This document shows, one piece after another, positions 33,218-41,419 of a stretch of DNA of 51,541 nucleotides. The translations under genes were made by a program, and so were the position numbers. The DNA lies in contig SSEL01000051.1 in the NCBI GenBank assembly GCA_008012315.1, positions 1-51,541 on the forward strand. Direction: 5' to 3'. The notes beneath the pieces were generated by a model that saw only the letters and a program-made list of their open reading frames with translations, was not told where the DNA came from and did no database searches. Numbering within the stretch: position 1 is the first letter of the stretch; each line of letters opens with the position of its first letter. Source of the DNA: Rhodospirillaceae bacterium. GTDB taxonomy: Bacteria; Pseudomonadota; Alphaproteobacteria; Dongiales; Dongiaceae.

Positions 33218-34216
33218 TCAGCCGTAACGGGTGAGGTAGCGCTCGGCGAGTTCGCAGGTGCCGGCGCTATAGCCCGGACCTTCGGTACGGGCGAGATCGG
33301 TTTCGGCATGGGATCCCATCCAGGCGAACAAGGTCATGCGGCGCAACAGGATGAAGGTCCAAAGCTCATCTTCGTCTTCGGCGCTCAGCGTGCGCTGGCG
33401 GCGATAGCCTTCCTTCCAGGCTTCCATCAGTTCCGGCACGTCGGCGCGGTCCTCGAAGAAGCTGACGGCCGTGGCGGCGTCATAGAGAAACCAGCCCAGG
33501 CCGCAATCGTCGAAGTCGATCACCCGGACATCGCCCTCATGGACCAGCAGATTGGCGAGGCGAAAATCCGCGTGGATCAGGCCGTAGCGATCCGATCCCT
33601 GGCCGAAACGCTGCAGGCGCCGCTGCATCACCGCAACGAGGCGCTGCAGCAGTTCCTCCCGGCCGGGATCGAGATCGGGTCCCGCCTGCCATGTCCCCCA
33701 ATTGGGACAGGCACCCAGGGAATGATCGAAATCCCAGCACAGCCGTTCGAAGAAAGCGGGCCGCTTCCAGCCCTGGGAATGGTTATGGCAGCGTGCGGCG
33801 ACTTCCCCGAGCTGGATGAAGGGCGCGATGAGATCGTCCTGTGACGGCTCGCTGCCATCGATGAATTCAAACAACACGCAATTGCGCGGATTATCGAGTG
33901 CCGGATGGCTGACGGACTGGATATCCCGGTCATCCCGGCCGGGAATAGCTTGCGGCGTCTTCACGCCGGCTTCCGCCTGCAAGGCGCGCATCCAGGTGAG
34001 TTCGCTGCGGATACCGTTCACGCTGTGATAATTTTCCCGATGTACCCGCAGGATGACAGGCGGGGCCGCGTCGCGCGGGGAGACTTTATACGTCCAGTTC
34101 TCGGAATGATTAATGAGCTCGAGATTCGCTGCTTCCAGGCCCCAGCGCGGCAGGGCCGAGAGCGCCAGTTCGTCCACGGCGCGGAGCAATTGATCGATCG
34201 TGAGCTGGCCGCCCAT
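33218..34216 (-). CDS. APH-fold small-molecule kinase, probable 1-amino-2-propanol kinase
   Basis: A 332-residue kinase of the aminoglycoside phosphotransferase/choline kinase fold. The catalytic loop is HADFRLANLL (H-x-D-x4-N), and the metal-binding motif is IDFDDCG. The N-terminal lobe has ENWTYKV and the Lys-substitute region VILRVHR. Starts at 34255, 34246 and 34243 are also in frame; I prefer ATG 34216 because GAAG lies upstream and the shorter N-terminus matches the fold. It is the first gene of the compartment operon and stands opposite the AraC gene. Context with a PLP lyase, CoA-acylating dehydrogenase and four shell genes equals the RMM/AAUM compartment of Mycobacterium, whose kinase phosphorylates (S)-1-amino-2-propanol. 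Substrate here is inferred. Confidence 0.82.
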   Translation of the reverse strand: MGGQLTIDQLLRAVDELALSALPRWGLEAANLELINHSENWTYKVSPRDAAPPVILRVHRENYHSVNGIRSELTWMRALQAEAGVKTPQAIPGRDDRDIQSVSHPALDNPRNCVLFEFIDGSEPSQDDLIAPFIQLGEVAARCHNHSQGWKRPAFFERLCWDFDHSLGACPNWGTWQAGPDLDPGREELLQRLVAVMQRRLQRFGQGSDRYGLIHADFRLANLLVHEGDVRVIDFDDCGLGWFLYDAATAVSFFEDRADVPELMEAWKEGYRRQRTLSAEDEDELWTFILLRRMTLFAWMGSHAETDLARTEGPGYSAGTCELAERYLTRYG

Positions 34217-34304
34217 GCGTACTTCGCTTCTCCCATCCTGCATCATTGCCGGCATCGCGGGTTCTGGCCGCTGGCCCTGCCCGGCCTAGCTTGCCGCCTA
34301 TCTC

Positions 34305-34357
34305 AACCTAGGAGCCCGGTCAGCCGGGCGCTTGACAGGTGGCGCGGTGATCTTGAC
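34305..34357 (-). promoter_or_regulatory. Operator/promoter A of the compartment operon
   Basis: CTTGAC at 34331-34336 and again at 34352-34357 gives a direct repeat with a 21-bp period (two helical turns), both followed by A-G and TGGC. Read in the operon direction the proximal half-site is GTCAAG; 20 nt further is a -10-like TAGGTT (34310-34305). The same arrangement occurs upstream of the transporter and dehydratase operons. The layout fits an AraC-family activator whose proximal site replaces the -35 box; the araC-like gene begins about 107 bases away on the other strand. Confidence 0.65.
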
Positions 34358-34464
34358 AGCTGGCTCACGGATTGTGGTCTTCACCGGCCGCGCTGCCCCT
34401 TGCGGCTTGTTGCCGCCACATGCCATCATGATCGATCAACGACGAGTTGCCGGGGACTGGCCGA

Positions 34465-35532
34465 ATGGCAAGCGTATTGGCGACAGCAAGGGAGGAGGAT
34501 CATCTGGCGGCCGCGCGCGATGGCGGCGCGCCGATCGTCCTTGCGGCAGCGGCGACGGGCCTCGTCAATTTCATTGAACGTCAGCAGGGCGATGTCGACA
34601 GCATCTTCGGCAATTCCGGCATCGCACCGGATATGGCCGGTGCGCCAACGCTCAAGGTGAAGCTCAGCGCTTATTGCCGATTGTTCGAGGAATCGGCCCG
34701 GCGGATGAAGGCACCCAATTTCGGCCTGTGGTTCGGCCAGCAATTCCAGCCGCGCGATCTCGGCATGTGGGGCTATGCTGCGGTCTGCTCACCCACTTTG
34801 GGGGCGGCGCTCGACAATCTCGTGCGGCTCTTCCACTACCACCAGGAATCCTCCGCGATGCAGTTGCGGCGCGGCAAGGATGGGCTGATCCGCCTCGAGT
34901 ATCAGATTTATTCGGCCGAGATCGTCGAGCGCCGCCAGGATGCGGAATTGTCGCTTGGCATGTTCGTCAATGTGCTGCGGGAATGCTGCGGCACGAAATG
35001 GGCGCCGGTGGAGGTGCATTTCGAGCATCCCCGTCCGGGCGCCTGGAAGGAACATGAGGAGGCCTTCGACGCGCCGGTCTATTTCAGCCAGCCGACGAAT
35101 GCGCTTCTGTTCCGGCCGGACCTGCTCCACCGGCAGATGCCGGGGCGCGATCTGAAATTGCTGACCATGATGCAGACCTGCCTGGAATCGCTGGGGTCGC
35201 ATCGCCATGGCGATGAAGGCCTGGTGGACCGGGTGAAAACGGCGATCCGCGTCGATCTGCCGAACGGCTATCCCGGCCTGGATAAGATCGCCCATGAATT
35301 ACGGGTGACGCCGGCGGCGATCCAGCGCGAATTGTCGGAACAGGGCCTGACCTATAAGGAAGCGGTCGAGCAAATGCGACGCAGCCTGGCGCAGATGTAT
35401 CTCGACCAGCGGCAATTGCCCCTGACTGAAATCGCCCTGCTGCTGGGCTACTCCGAACTCTCCGCCTTCACCCGTGCTTTCACCCGCTGGACCGGCATCA
35501 GCCCGCGCGCCTATCGGCGCGGCAGGCTGTAG
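34465..35532 (+). CDS. AraC-family regulator (OruR/ArgR-like with arabinose-binding-type N-domain)
   Basis: The ATG at 34465, preceded by GGGGA, gives 355 residues (an in-frame TTG at 34447 is less likely). The N-terminal ~200 residues match the ligand domain of amino-acid and amine-responsive AraC proteins (FGLWFGQQFQPRDLGMWGYAAVCSPTLGAAL begins near residue 87). The C-terminal ~90 residues contain two helix-turn-helix units, IAHELRVTPAAIQREL and ITEIALLLGYSELSAFTRAF-like LPLTEIALLLGY, ending in WTGISPRAYRR. It is divergent from the compartment operon and lies between it and the SDR/transporter operon. It is the natural candidate to bind the three CTTGAC direct repeats. Confidence 0.9.
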   Translation: MASVLATAREEDHLAAARDGGAPIVLAAAATGLVNFIERQQGDVDSIFGNSGIAPDMAGAPTLKVKLSAYCRLFEESARRMKAPNFGLWFGQQFQPRDLGMWGYAAVCSPTLGAALDNLVRLFHYHQESSAMQLRRGKDGLIRLEYQIYSAEIVERRQDAELSLGMFVNVLRECCGTKWAPVEVHFEHPRPGAWKEHEEAFDAPVYFSQPTNALLFRPDLLHRQMPGRDLKLLTMMQTCLESLGSHRHGDEGLVDRVKTAIRVDLPNGYPGLDKIAHELRVTPAAIQRELSEQGLTYKEAVEQMRRSLAQMYLDQRQLPLTEIALLLGYSELSAFTRAFTRWTGISPRAYRRGRL

Positions 35533-35574
35533 CGACCGGCTTGATCACGCCTGCTCGATCCTGCGCCTGTGCGA

Positions 35575-36357
35575 TCACGCCTGCGCCAGTGCATCCAGCG
35601 ATTCCGGCAGGATCTGTCCGCCGTCAACGATAATGGTCTGGCCGGTGATATAGCCGGCTTCGCGTGAGGCGAAGAACAAGGCGGCATGGCCGATATCCTC
35701 GACATCGCCAAGCTTCTTCAGCGGCACCGACGCCGCCATGCTCTGCATATAGTCTTCGCCCAGATCCTTGAGGCCTTCGGTCACCACGTTCCCCGGCATG
35801 ACCGCGTTCACCGTGATGCCGTATTTGGCGAGCTCGATACAGGCCGTGCGCATGAAGCCGAGCTGGCCGGCCTTGCTTGCACCGTAATGGGTCCAGCCGG
35901 GAAAGCCGGTGACCGGTCCGGTGATCGACGAGGTGATGACGACGCGGCCCTCGCCGCTTTTCTTCAGATAGGGAACGCAGGCCTTCACCGAGAGAAAAGT
36001 GCCCTTGAGATTGGTGGCCTGGACTTCATCCCATTGCTCCGGTGTCATCTCTTCCAGCTTGGCCGGCGGGAACATGCCGGCATTGGCGCAGAGAATATCG
36101 ACGCCGCCATGGCGGTCAGTCGCGGCCTTTGCCATCGCTTCCATATCGGCCAGCTTCGTGACATCGGCCGCGAAAGCCGAGGCGGTGAAGCCGGCATCGG
36201 TCAATTCCCGGGCGGAAGCTTCGGCGGCCTTCAAATCGCGCCCGACTACCAGGACCTTGCCGCCATGTCGGGCGAAGACCCGCGCGATCCCCTTGCCGAT
36301 CCCCTTGCTTGCTCCGGTGACGATGACTGATTTTCCCTTGATCGATGCTGCCAGCAT
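35575..36357 (-). CDS. Short-chain dehydrogenase, probable amino-alcohol dehydrogenase
   Basis: A 260-residue classical SDR. TGASKGIG (14-21) binds NAD(P), NAG is at 92-94, the catalytic Ser is 143/144 in TSSITGP, and Y158-x3-K162 lies in HYGASKAG. GGxVLVVGRD places Arg40 after the second strand, which favours NADP(H) or leaves cofactor choice open. It closes with the usual GQTIIVDGG. AAGGAGGA precedes the ATG, 22 bases after the permease stop. As the last gene of the third amine-transport operon, and with the compartment genes nearby, it may interconvert aminoacetone and 1-amino-2-propanol, the step an SDR performs in the mycobacterial locus. It has no encapsulation tag. Confidence 0.82.
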   Translation of the reverse strand: MLAASIKGKSVIVTGASKGIGKGIARVFARHGGKVLVVGRDLKAAEASARELTDAGFTASAFAADVTKLADMEAMAKAATDRHGGVDILCANAGMFPPAKLEEMTPEQWDEVQATNLKGTFLSVKACVPYLKKSGEGRVVITSSITGPVTGFPGWTHYGASKAGQLGFMRTACIELAKYGITVNAVMPGNVVTEGLKDLGEDYMQSMAASVPLKKLGDVEDIGHAALFFASREAGYITGQTIIVDGGQILPESLDALAQA

Positions 36358-36379
36358 GGCATTCCTCCTTCAGACCGTT

Positions 36380-37201
36380 CTATTCTTCGGTGACGGCGTC
36401 GCTGTGGCGCCGGCGCAGGACCAGGATCACCGCATAGCCGATCAGCAGCAACAAGGCGGCACCGAAGGTTGAAACCGTTCCCAGAACCGGCACGCCAGGC
36501 GTATAGCCGGCCACCATCTTGGCATAGAGGTATTTAGGAATGGTGTTGTCGGCGCCGGTGGTGAAGAGCGAAAGCGGGAAATTGCCCCAGGAGAGCAGGA
36601 AGCTGAAGAGGGCGCCGGAGAAGATGCCGGGAAACAGCACCGGCAATGTAACTTCGCGGAACACCTGCCAGCGTGTGGCGCCGAGGTCGAAGGCGGCCTC
36701 TTCCAGTGCCGGATCGAAACTGTAGACCTGGATCGAGATCACCAGGGTTGCGACCGGCACGATCCAGACCAGATGCGCCAGGACGCCGGTGCGCCAGGAA
36801 AGCTCAAGGCCAAGCGCGTTGAACCACAGCAGCAGTGCCAGGCCGAGCACCGATTGGGGAAAGAAAATCGGCAGCAGCACGATCTTCTGGTAGATCGACC
36901 GGCCGCGCCAATTATACCGCGCGAAGGCCAGGGCGCCGAAAAAGGCGATGACGACGGAGACCGCCGTGACGCAAAGCGCGATCAGGATCGAGGTCTCGAA
37001 GAGCTGGCGAATCTCGATCGAATCGAAGGTTTTGTGCCACCAATCGACACCCCAGCGGGTGATCGGAAAGATGAAATAGCGGCTGGAAGTAAGGGAGGCG
37101 AGCAGGAGGCAAAGCGCCGGCAGATACATGAAGATGACGATGGCGCAGGTCCAGACGACGACCAAGGCATGACGCCAGCGTTGGGCGGATGAACCGGGCA
37201 T
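36380..37201 (-). CDS. ABC transporter permease, PotC type
   Basis: A 273-residue permease with six spans and EAA loop EEAAFDLGATRWQVFREV, nearly identical to the loop of its partner (EAALDLGATRWQVFREV). This suggests symmetric docking of one ATPase. It begins two bases after the partner's stop. It is part of the third polyamine-type importer, which sits in the regulon of the microcompartment and presumably supplies its amino-alcohol substrate. Confidence 0.9.
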   Translation of the reverse strand: MPGSSAQRWRHALVVVWTCAIVIFMYLPALCLLLASLTSSRYFIFPITRWGVDWWHKTFDSIEIRQLFETSILIALCVTAVSVVIAFFGALAFARYNWRGRSIYQKIVLLPIFFPQSVLGLALLLWFNALGLELSWRTGVLAHLVWIVPVATLVISIQVYSFDPALEEAAFDLGATRWQVFREVTLPVLFPGIFSGALFSFLLSWGNFPLSLFTTGADNTIPKYLYAKMVAGYTPGVPVLGTVSTFGAALLLLIGYAVILVLRRRHSDAVTEE

Positions 37202-37203
37202 GC

Positions 37204-38055
37204 CTATCTCCGCCCTAAAATGGCATCGAGATCGAAGCGCCGCAGCACGAGCAGGACCAGAAAGCCGACCACCAGCATCAGCAACACCGCCAGCGCCGCG
37301 CCCAAAGGCCAGTTCTGCGCATAGGTGAAGGCAATTTCGATATCGTGAATGATCGGGATCACGCGTTGCCCGCCCAGCACCTTGGCCTCGGTGATGGCGC
37401 CGACGGCCAGGACGAAAGAAAGCAGGAAGCCGATCATGATCCCCGGCATCGACAAGGGAAGCTCAACTTCGCGGAAGACCTGCCAGCGTGTGGCGCCGAG
37501 ATCGAGTGCCGCTTCCCGGATCTGGTCCGGCACCATGGCGACGCCCAGGGTCATGGGAAACAGCATGAAGGGCAGGTAGACATAGACCATGCCCCAGAGA
37601 ATGATGCCGGTGGTGAACAGCCAGCTATCCGCTTCGATGCCGAAAACGGATTTCAGCGTGCCGAGCAGGACACCGTTCTTGATGAAGAACAGTACCCAGC
37701 CGTAAAGACGCACATTTTCCGACACGAAAAGCGGGATGGTGAAAAGCAGGGTCACCAGCATCGACCATTTGCCGAAAATGCGGGCCATGCCATAGGCGAC
37801 CGGATAGCAGATGACGGCAAGGATGGCGACGGTCACCGCCGCCAGGGCCAGCGACCACAGGAAGGAGATGTAGCTGGTCGAATCAACGATCTCGATATAA
37901 TTGACGAGGGTCGGATTGAGGAACAAGCCAAAGGTCCGTGGCGGCATAAAGCTGAAGCCGATCACGGCCAGTAGCGGTGCAGCGAAACCGATCAGCAGGA
38001 AGAGGCCGATCGGCAAAGCGCAAAGCGGTCCGGCGGCGAATTTACGCAGCGACAT
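37204..38055 (-). CDS. ABC transporter permease, PotB type
   Basis: A 283-residue permease with six hydrophobic spans and EAA loop REAALDLGATRWQVFREVELP. The first span, ALPIGLFLLIGFAAPLLAVIG, follows a short basic N-terminus. It starts 9 bases after the ATPase stop and pairs with the following PotC-type protein. Confidence 0.9.
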   Translation of the reverse strand: MSLRKFAAGPLCALPIGLFLLIGFAAPLLAVIGFSFMPPRTFGLFLNPTLVNYIEIVDSTSYISFLWSLALAAVTVAILAVICYPVAYGMARIFGKWSMLVTLLFTIPLFVSENVRLYGWVLFFIKNGVLLGTLKSVFGIEADSWLFTTGIILWGMVYVYLPFMLFPMTLGVAMVPDQIREAALDLGATRWQVFREVELPLSMPGIMIGFLLSFVLAVGAITEAKVLGGQRVIPIIHDIEIAFTYAQNWPLGAALAVLLMLVVGFLVLLVLRRFDLDAILGRR

Positions 38056-38064
38056 CGTCCAGCC

Positions 38065-39147
38065 CTATTCCGCCACCAGGATGCTGTCCTTGGCATCCCA
38101 GCCGATCAAAACGGCATCGTCGCGCTGGCCGCCGAACGCTTGCTGCCTCAGCTTCTCCACGATGAAGACGTGCTCGCCGACGCGCACCTGATATTGAATG
38201 CGCGAGCCCAGGGCATATTCGTTATAGAGACGCCCCTCCAAGCAATTGATCGCACTGTCCGGCCGGTCGAGAAAGCGCAGGAATTCCGGCCGGACCACCA
38301 GATGGCCGCTTGTGAAGCCATTGGGCAGGCGCGGCGGGACGAAACTGGTGCCGAATTCCGCCGCATGCAACTGGCCGTCGGCCTGGGTCTGGACGGCGAT
38401 GACATTGACATCACCGATGAATTCGGAAACGAACTTGCTCCGCGGCGCAGTATAGATTTCATTCGGCGTGCCGACCTGGACCAGATGGCCAGCGCGCATC
38501 ACGCCGATCCGATCGCTCATCACCATGGCCTCTTCCAGGCTGTGGGTGATGTAGATGAAGGTCTTGCCGGTCTCCCGGTGAATATCTTTCAACTCCTTTT
38601 CCAGCGTCTTCCGCAGCTTGTAGTCGATCGCCGAAAGCGGTTCGTCGAAAAACAGGATTTCCGGATTATAGGCGAGCGCCCTGGCCAAGGCGACGCGCTG
38701 CCGCTCGCCGCCGGAACATTTGGTGACGTTCTTGCTGTAATAAGTCTCCGGCAGGCGCAACTGCTCCAACAATTGCAGGGCACGCTTCTTGCGCGACGCT
38801 GCATCGACGCCACGGATCTTCAGCGGAAACTCGATGTTCTGGCCGACGGTTCGGTGGGGAAACAAAGCCAGCGACTGAAACACCATGCAGGTCGGGCGAC
38901 GATTGGCCGGCAGATCGTTGATGCGCTCGCCGTGCAGCAGGATATCACCACTGCTCGGCGTTTCCATGCCAGTCAGCATCCGCAGCAGGGTGGTCTTGCC
39001 GCTGCCTGACGGTCCGACGATGGTGAAGAATTCCCCTTCGGCGATATCGAGATCGACCCGGTCGACCGCGGTGAAATTGCCGAAGCTCTTGGTCAATTGC
39101 CGCAATTGCAGGATGGATTTGCGGCCGGTGGTGCTCTCATCACTCAT
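38065..39147 (-). CDS. ABC transporter ATP-binding protein, PotA type
   Basis: A 360-residue ATPase: Walker A GPSGSGKT (about 50-57), Q-loop in MVFQSLALF, Walker B ILFFDEP followed by LSAIDYKL, and switch His in ITHS. The signature is CSGGERQRV, with Cys in place of Leu in LSGGQ; function should be retained. A C-terminal TOBE-like region follows. The ribosome site is weak (GGGA), and an extensive hairpin lies upstream between it and the binding-protein gene, so it is probably expressed below the binding protein. Confidence 0.9.
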   Translation of the reverse strand: MSDESTTGRKSILQLRQLTKSFGNFTAVDRVDLDIAEGEFFTIVGPSGSGKTTLLRMLTGMETPSSGDILLHGERINDLPANRRPTCMVFQSLALFPHRTVGQNIEFPLKIRGVDAASRKKRALQLLEQLRLPETYYSKNVTKCSGGERQRVALARALAYNPEILFFDEPLSAIDYKLRKTLEKELKDIHRETGKTFIYITHSLEEAMVMSDRIGVMRAGHLVQVGTPNEIYTAPRSKFVSEFIGDVNVIAVQTQADGQLHAAEFGTSFVPPRLPNGFTSGHLVVRPEFLRFLDRPDSAINCLEGRLYNEYALGSRIQYQVRVGEHVFIVEKLRQQAFGGQRDDAVLIGWDAKDSILVAE

Positions 39148-39191
39148 AGTCCCGGTAATCCGTCATGAACGCCATAGGCAATTTGACTTCA

Positions 39192-39244
39192 TCGGGGCCG
39201 CGGCCAAGGCATGCCGGAAAAGGCATGCCTGGTTGCGGCCCCGA
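39192..39244 (-). other. Long intercistronic hairpin
   Basis: TCGGGGCCGC (39192-39201) pairs with GCGGCCCCGA (39235-39244), and inside it GGCATGCC (39208-39215) pairs with GGCATGCC (39222-39229) around GGAAAA. It lies between the binding-protein gene and the ATPase gene of the third importer, with no T-run. This is the second binding-protein gene in the window followed by such a structure, which points to differential mRNA stability. Confidence 0.65.
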
Positions 39245-39281
39245 GATCGGTTGCAGCTAACATGCCGGCAGCCGCGATTGG

Positions 39282-40445
39282 TCATCCGCCGGAAGCTTCG
39301 CGCTTCGCCGCCGTCATGATGTCGAGCAACTTGTCGTAATCCGGGACGATGTCATATTCGATCGAACGCGACATTTCCTCTTCCAGGCTGTCCCATTGGA
39401 TGGCGTCGAGCTCTTCCTTGGTGAAGAGATCGAAGCATTCCTTGCTGCCCATCTGGGCGACCGGATTGAAGGTGCCCTCGGCGAAGGCCACGGTATGGGC
39501 GATCTTTGGATCCTGGACATATTCCAGGAACTCCGCCGCCAGGGGCGAGACATCCGGGTTGTTGACGATCGAGGTCACCTCGATCCAGGCGATGCCGCCC
39601 AGTCCGTCGCGCATCGGTCCCTTCTTCGGCGTGATGCCACGGATATTGGTGGCGCCGTCATGGCGCGCCGGTGAGGCCGAATAGGTGCCGCCGGTCAAAT
39701 GGAAATCGATCTCACCCGAGATCATCGCCTGATTCATCGTGGCGATATCGCCGACCATCTTGGCGCCCCTGAAGACGCGCTTGGCGGCATCCGTGAATTT
39801 CGCCACGTCGGCGTCGTCATGCTGTTTGAACGGATCGAAGCCGGCGATGCAGCAGAGGCCGAAGACATTCCAGTCATCGGATTCCAGAATGCCGTATTTC
39901 TTGCTGTTCGCAGGGTCATTCCACAAATCCCAGCCCTGGTCCTCCGCCGCCTCCCGGCTGACTTTGTCGGTATTGACGACGAAACTGTAGGGGCCGAAGC
40001 GCTGGCACATGCCGAGCAGTTCCTTGCCGCTGTCATCCATCGCCCATTTGTAAGGCGGCTTGAACATCGGCATCATCTTCTCGAAATAGGGCTCCATCTT
40101 GGCCCGGTCCAGCGGCTTGATCAGCTTCTCCGGATACATGATCTTGCGGGCCCAGGGATTGTTGACGTTGATCAAGTCCCAGACGTTGATTTCGCCGGCC
40201 CGCAACCGGTTGATCATGGTGGGATCATTGGTAAGCGATTCCGCCTTGACCGTCGCACCCTTCGATTCCCGGAAGGGATCGAGCACCTGGGCCGAATTGT
40301 AACCCTCCCAGCAGAGAATATTGAGCTCCTTCGGACGCGCGGCCAAAGCCGATCCCAGGCCTGCAACGCCGCCGGTCGCAAAGGCCGCCGCCGCCGCGGC
40401 CGATGTCTGCATGAAGTTACGTCGTGACTGCTTGAACTGCGTCAT
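39282..40445 (-). CDS. ABC transporter substrate-binding protein, polyamine type, Tat-exported
   Basis: A 387-residue binding protein with a textbook twin-arginine signal, SRRNFMQTSAAAAAAFATGG. The mature domain opens KELNILCWEGYNSAQVLDPF, the PotD-family start, where the WEGY aromatic residues contribute to the amine site. GGGAGGGAG precedes the ATG. It leads the operon binding protein-ATPase-permease-permease-SDR and lies downstream of operator B. Ligand inferred to be 1-amino-2-propanol, aminoacetone or a related amino-alcohol because of shared regulation with the compartment. Confidence 0.87.
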   Translation of the reverse strand: MTQFKQSRRNFMQTSAAAAAAFATGGVAGLGSALAARPKELNILCWEGYNSAQVLDPFRESKGATVKAESLTNDPTMINRLRAGEINVWDLINVNNPWARKIMYPEKLIKPLDRAKMEPYFEKMMPMFKPPYKWAMDDSGKELLGMCQRFGPYSFVVNTDKVSREAAEDQGWDLWNDPANSKKYGILESDDWNVFGLCCIAGFDPFKQHDDADVAKFTDAAKRVFRGAKMVGDIATMNQAMISGEIDFHLTGGTYSASPARHDGATNIRGITPKKGPMRDGLGGIAWIEVTSIVNNPDVSPLAAEFLEYVQDPKIAHTVAFAEGTFNPVAQMGSKECFDLFTKEELDAIQWDSLEEEMSRSIEYDIVPDYDKLLDIMTAAKREASGG

Positions 40446-40583
40446 GTCTCCCTCCCAGGATCGCCCGGCCGTTGCGCCGCATGGCCTCTCAGGCCGCGAT
40501 CGATTATCCCCCTGCTCCCCTGCAGACGTGTTATGGGCGCCGGCGGGGGCTTACTGCGCCCGGTTATGGTTCCGGCTCTACAA

Positions 40584-40636
40584 ACAATAGAAGAAGCCGG
40601 CCGCCTAATCTTGACATTGCGGCCGGCAATCTTGAC
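40584..40636 (-). promoter_or_regulatory. Operator/promoter B of the third transporter operon
   Basis: CTTGAC at 40610-40615 and 40631-40636, each preceded by AAT, repeats with a 21-bp period. In the operon direction, 20 nt after the proximal GTCAAG is a -10-like TATTGT (40589-40584); the gene start is 165 bases from the proximal half-site. It shares spacing, orientation and half-site with operators A and C. Confidence 0.65.
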
Positions 40637-40651
40637 ATCCTGCCACGCCGG

Positions 40652-41386
40652 TCAAGCGCCTGTCAGGCTAAGCCACTGGCGGATGAGATGGTGGCACAGC
40701 CGGCGGTAATCGGCAAAATGTGTTGCGAACTGCCGGTCGAGATCGGTCAGTAGGCGCGGCTCGTCACGGCAAAAGGCGGTGCCGAAAACCCGGATCCAGT
40801 CGCGCACGATGTCAATTGTCACCTCGATATGGAATTGCAGGCCGTAAGTGGCCCGGCCAAGGCGGAATGCCTGAACCGGGCAAGCGCCGCCCGCCGCCAA
40901 TATGACCGCACCGGGTGTCGCGCGGGTTGCTTCGTAATGGTTTTGGAAGACCGGGAATGGCGCATCGACCGAGCGGAACAGCGGATCGGCCCGCCCCGCC
41001 GGGGTCAATTCCATCTGATAGAAGCCGGATTCGAATTCGGCCATGCGATAAACCTCACCGCCGAAACTGCGGGCGATGATCTGCGCGCCGAGGCAAATGC
41101 CGAGAACGGGCTTGCCGGCGTCGTGGAATCCGACGATGAGGCGCATGGTTTCTTCTAGGAACGAATGCTTTTCAATGTCATTGGCGCTCATCGGGCCGCC
41201 CAGCACGATCAGCCCGGCATAACCGCCGGGCTCCCTGGGCAGGCCGGGATAATCCAGCGGCGCATGGCTGGCAAAGCGGCCTTCCGGAAAGACCGCGTCA
41301 TAGGCAAAGCCGGATTCGATCACAGCCTGTCCCACAAGGCCCGGCGGGGCGACCAGTTCGGGAACGATGACCAGGATACGCTTCAT
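40652..41386 (-). CDS. Class I glutamine amidotransferase-like protein
   Basis: The ATG at 41386 gives 244 residues (MKRILVIVPEL); the frame can be extended to a TTG at 41404. The nucleophile elbow is GICLGAQ, and the second triad element lies in LQFHIEV (His, with Glu two residues on), as in GMP-synthase-type glutaminase domains. There is no synthetase domain, so the acceptor enzyme is separate or the protein hydrolyses a gamma-glutamyl amide by itself, as PuuD does for gamma-glutamyl-GABA. It is the third gene of the dehydratase operon, 33 bases after the small subunit. Its link to dehydratase chemistry is unexplained. Confidence 0.85.
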   Translation of the reverse strand: MKRILVIVPELVAPPGLVGQAVIESGFAYDAVFPEGRFASHAPLDYPGLPREPGGYAGLIVLGGPMSANDIEKHSFLEETMRLIVGFHDAGKPVLGICLGAQIIARSFGGEVYRMAEFESGFYQMELTPAGRADPLFRSVDAPFPVFQNHYEATRATPGAVILAAGGACPVQAFRLGRATYGLQFHIEVTIDIVRDWIRVFGTAFCRDEPRLLTDLDRQFATHFADYRRLCHHLIRQWLSLTGA

Positions 41387-41419
41387 GGCGACGACGTCTT
41401 CCAACTCATCACCGGCATC

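Noticed and set aside
34331..34357. TTGACA boxes as ordinary sigma-70 -35 elements for plus-strand promoters
   Set aside because: The boxes occur in pairs 21 bp apart at three places, two of them with no plus-strand gene, and none has a TATAAT at 16-18 bp on the plus strand.
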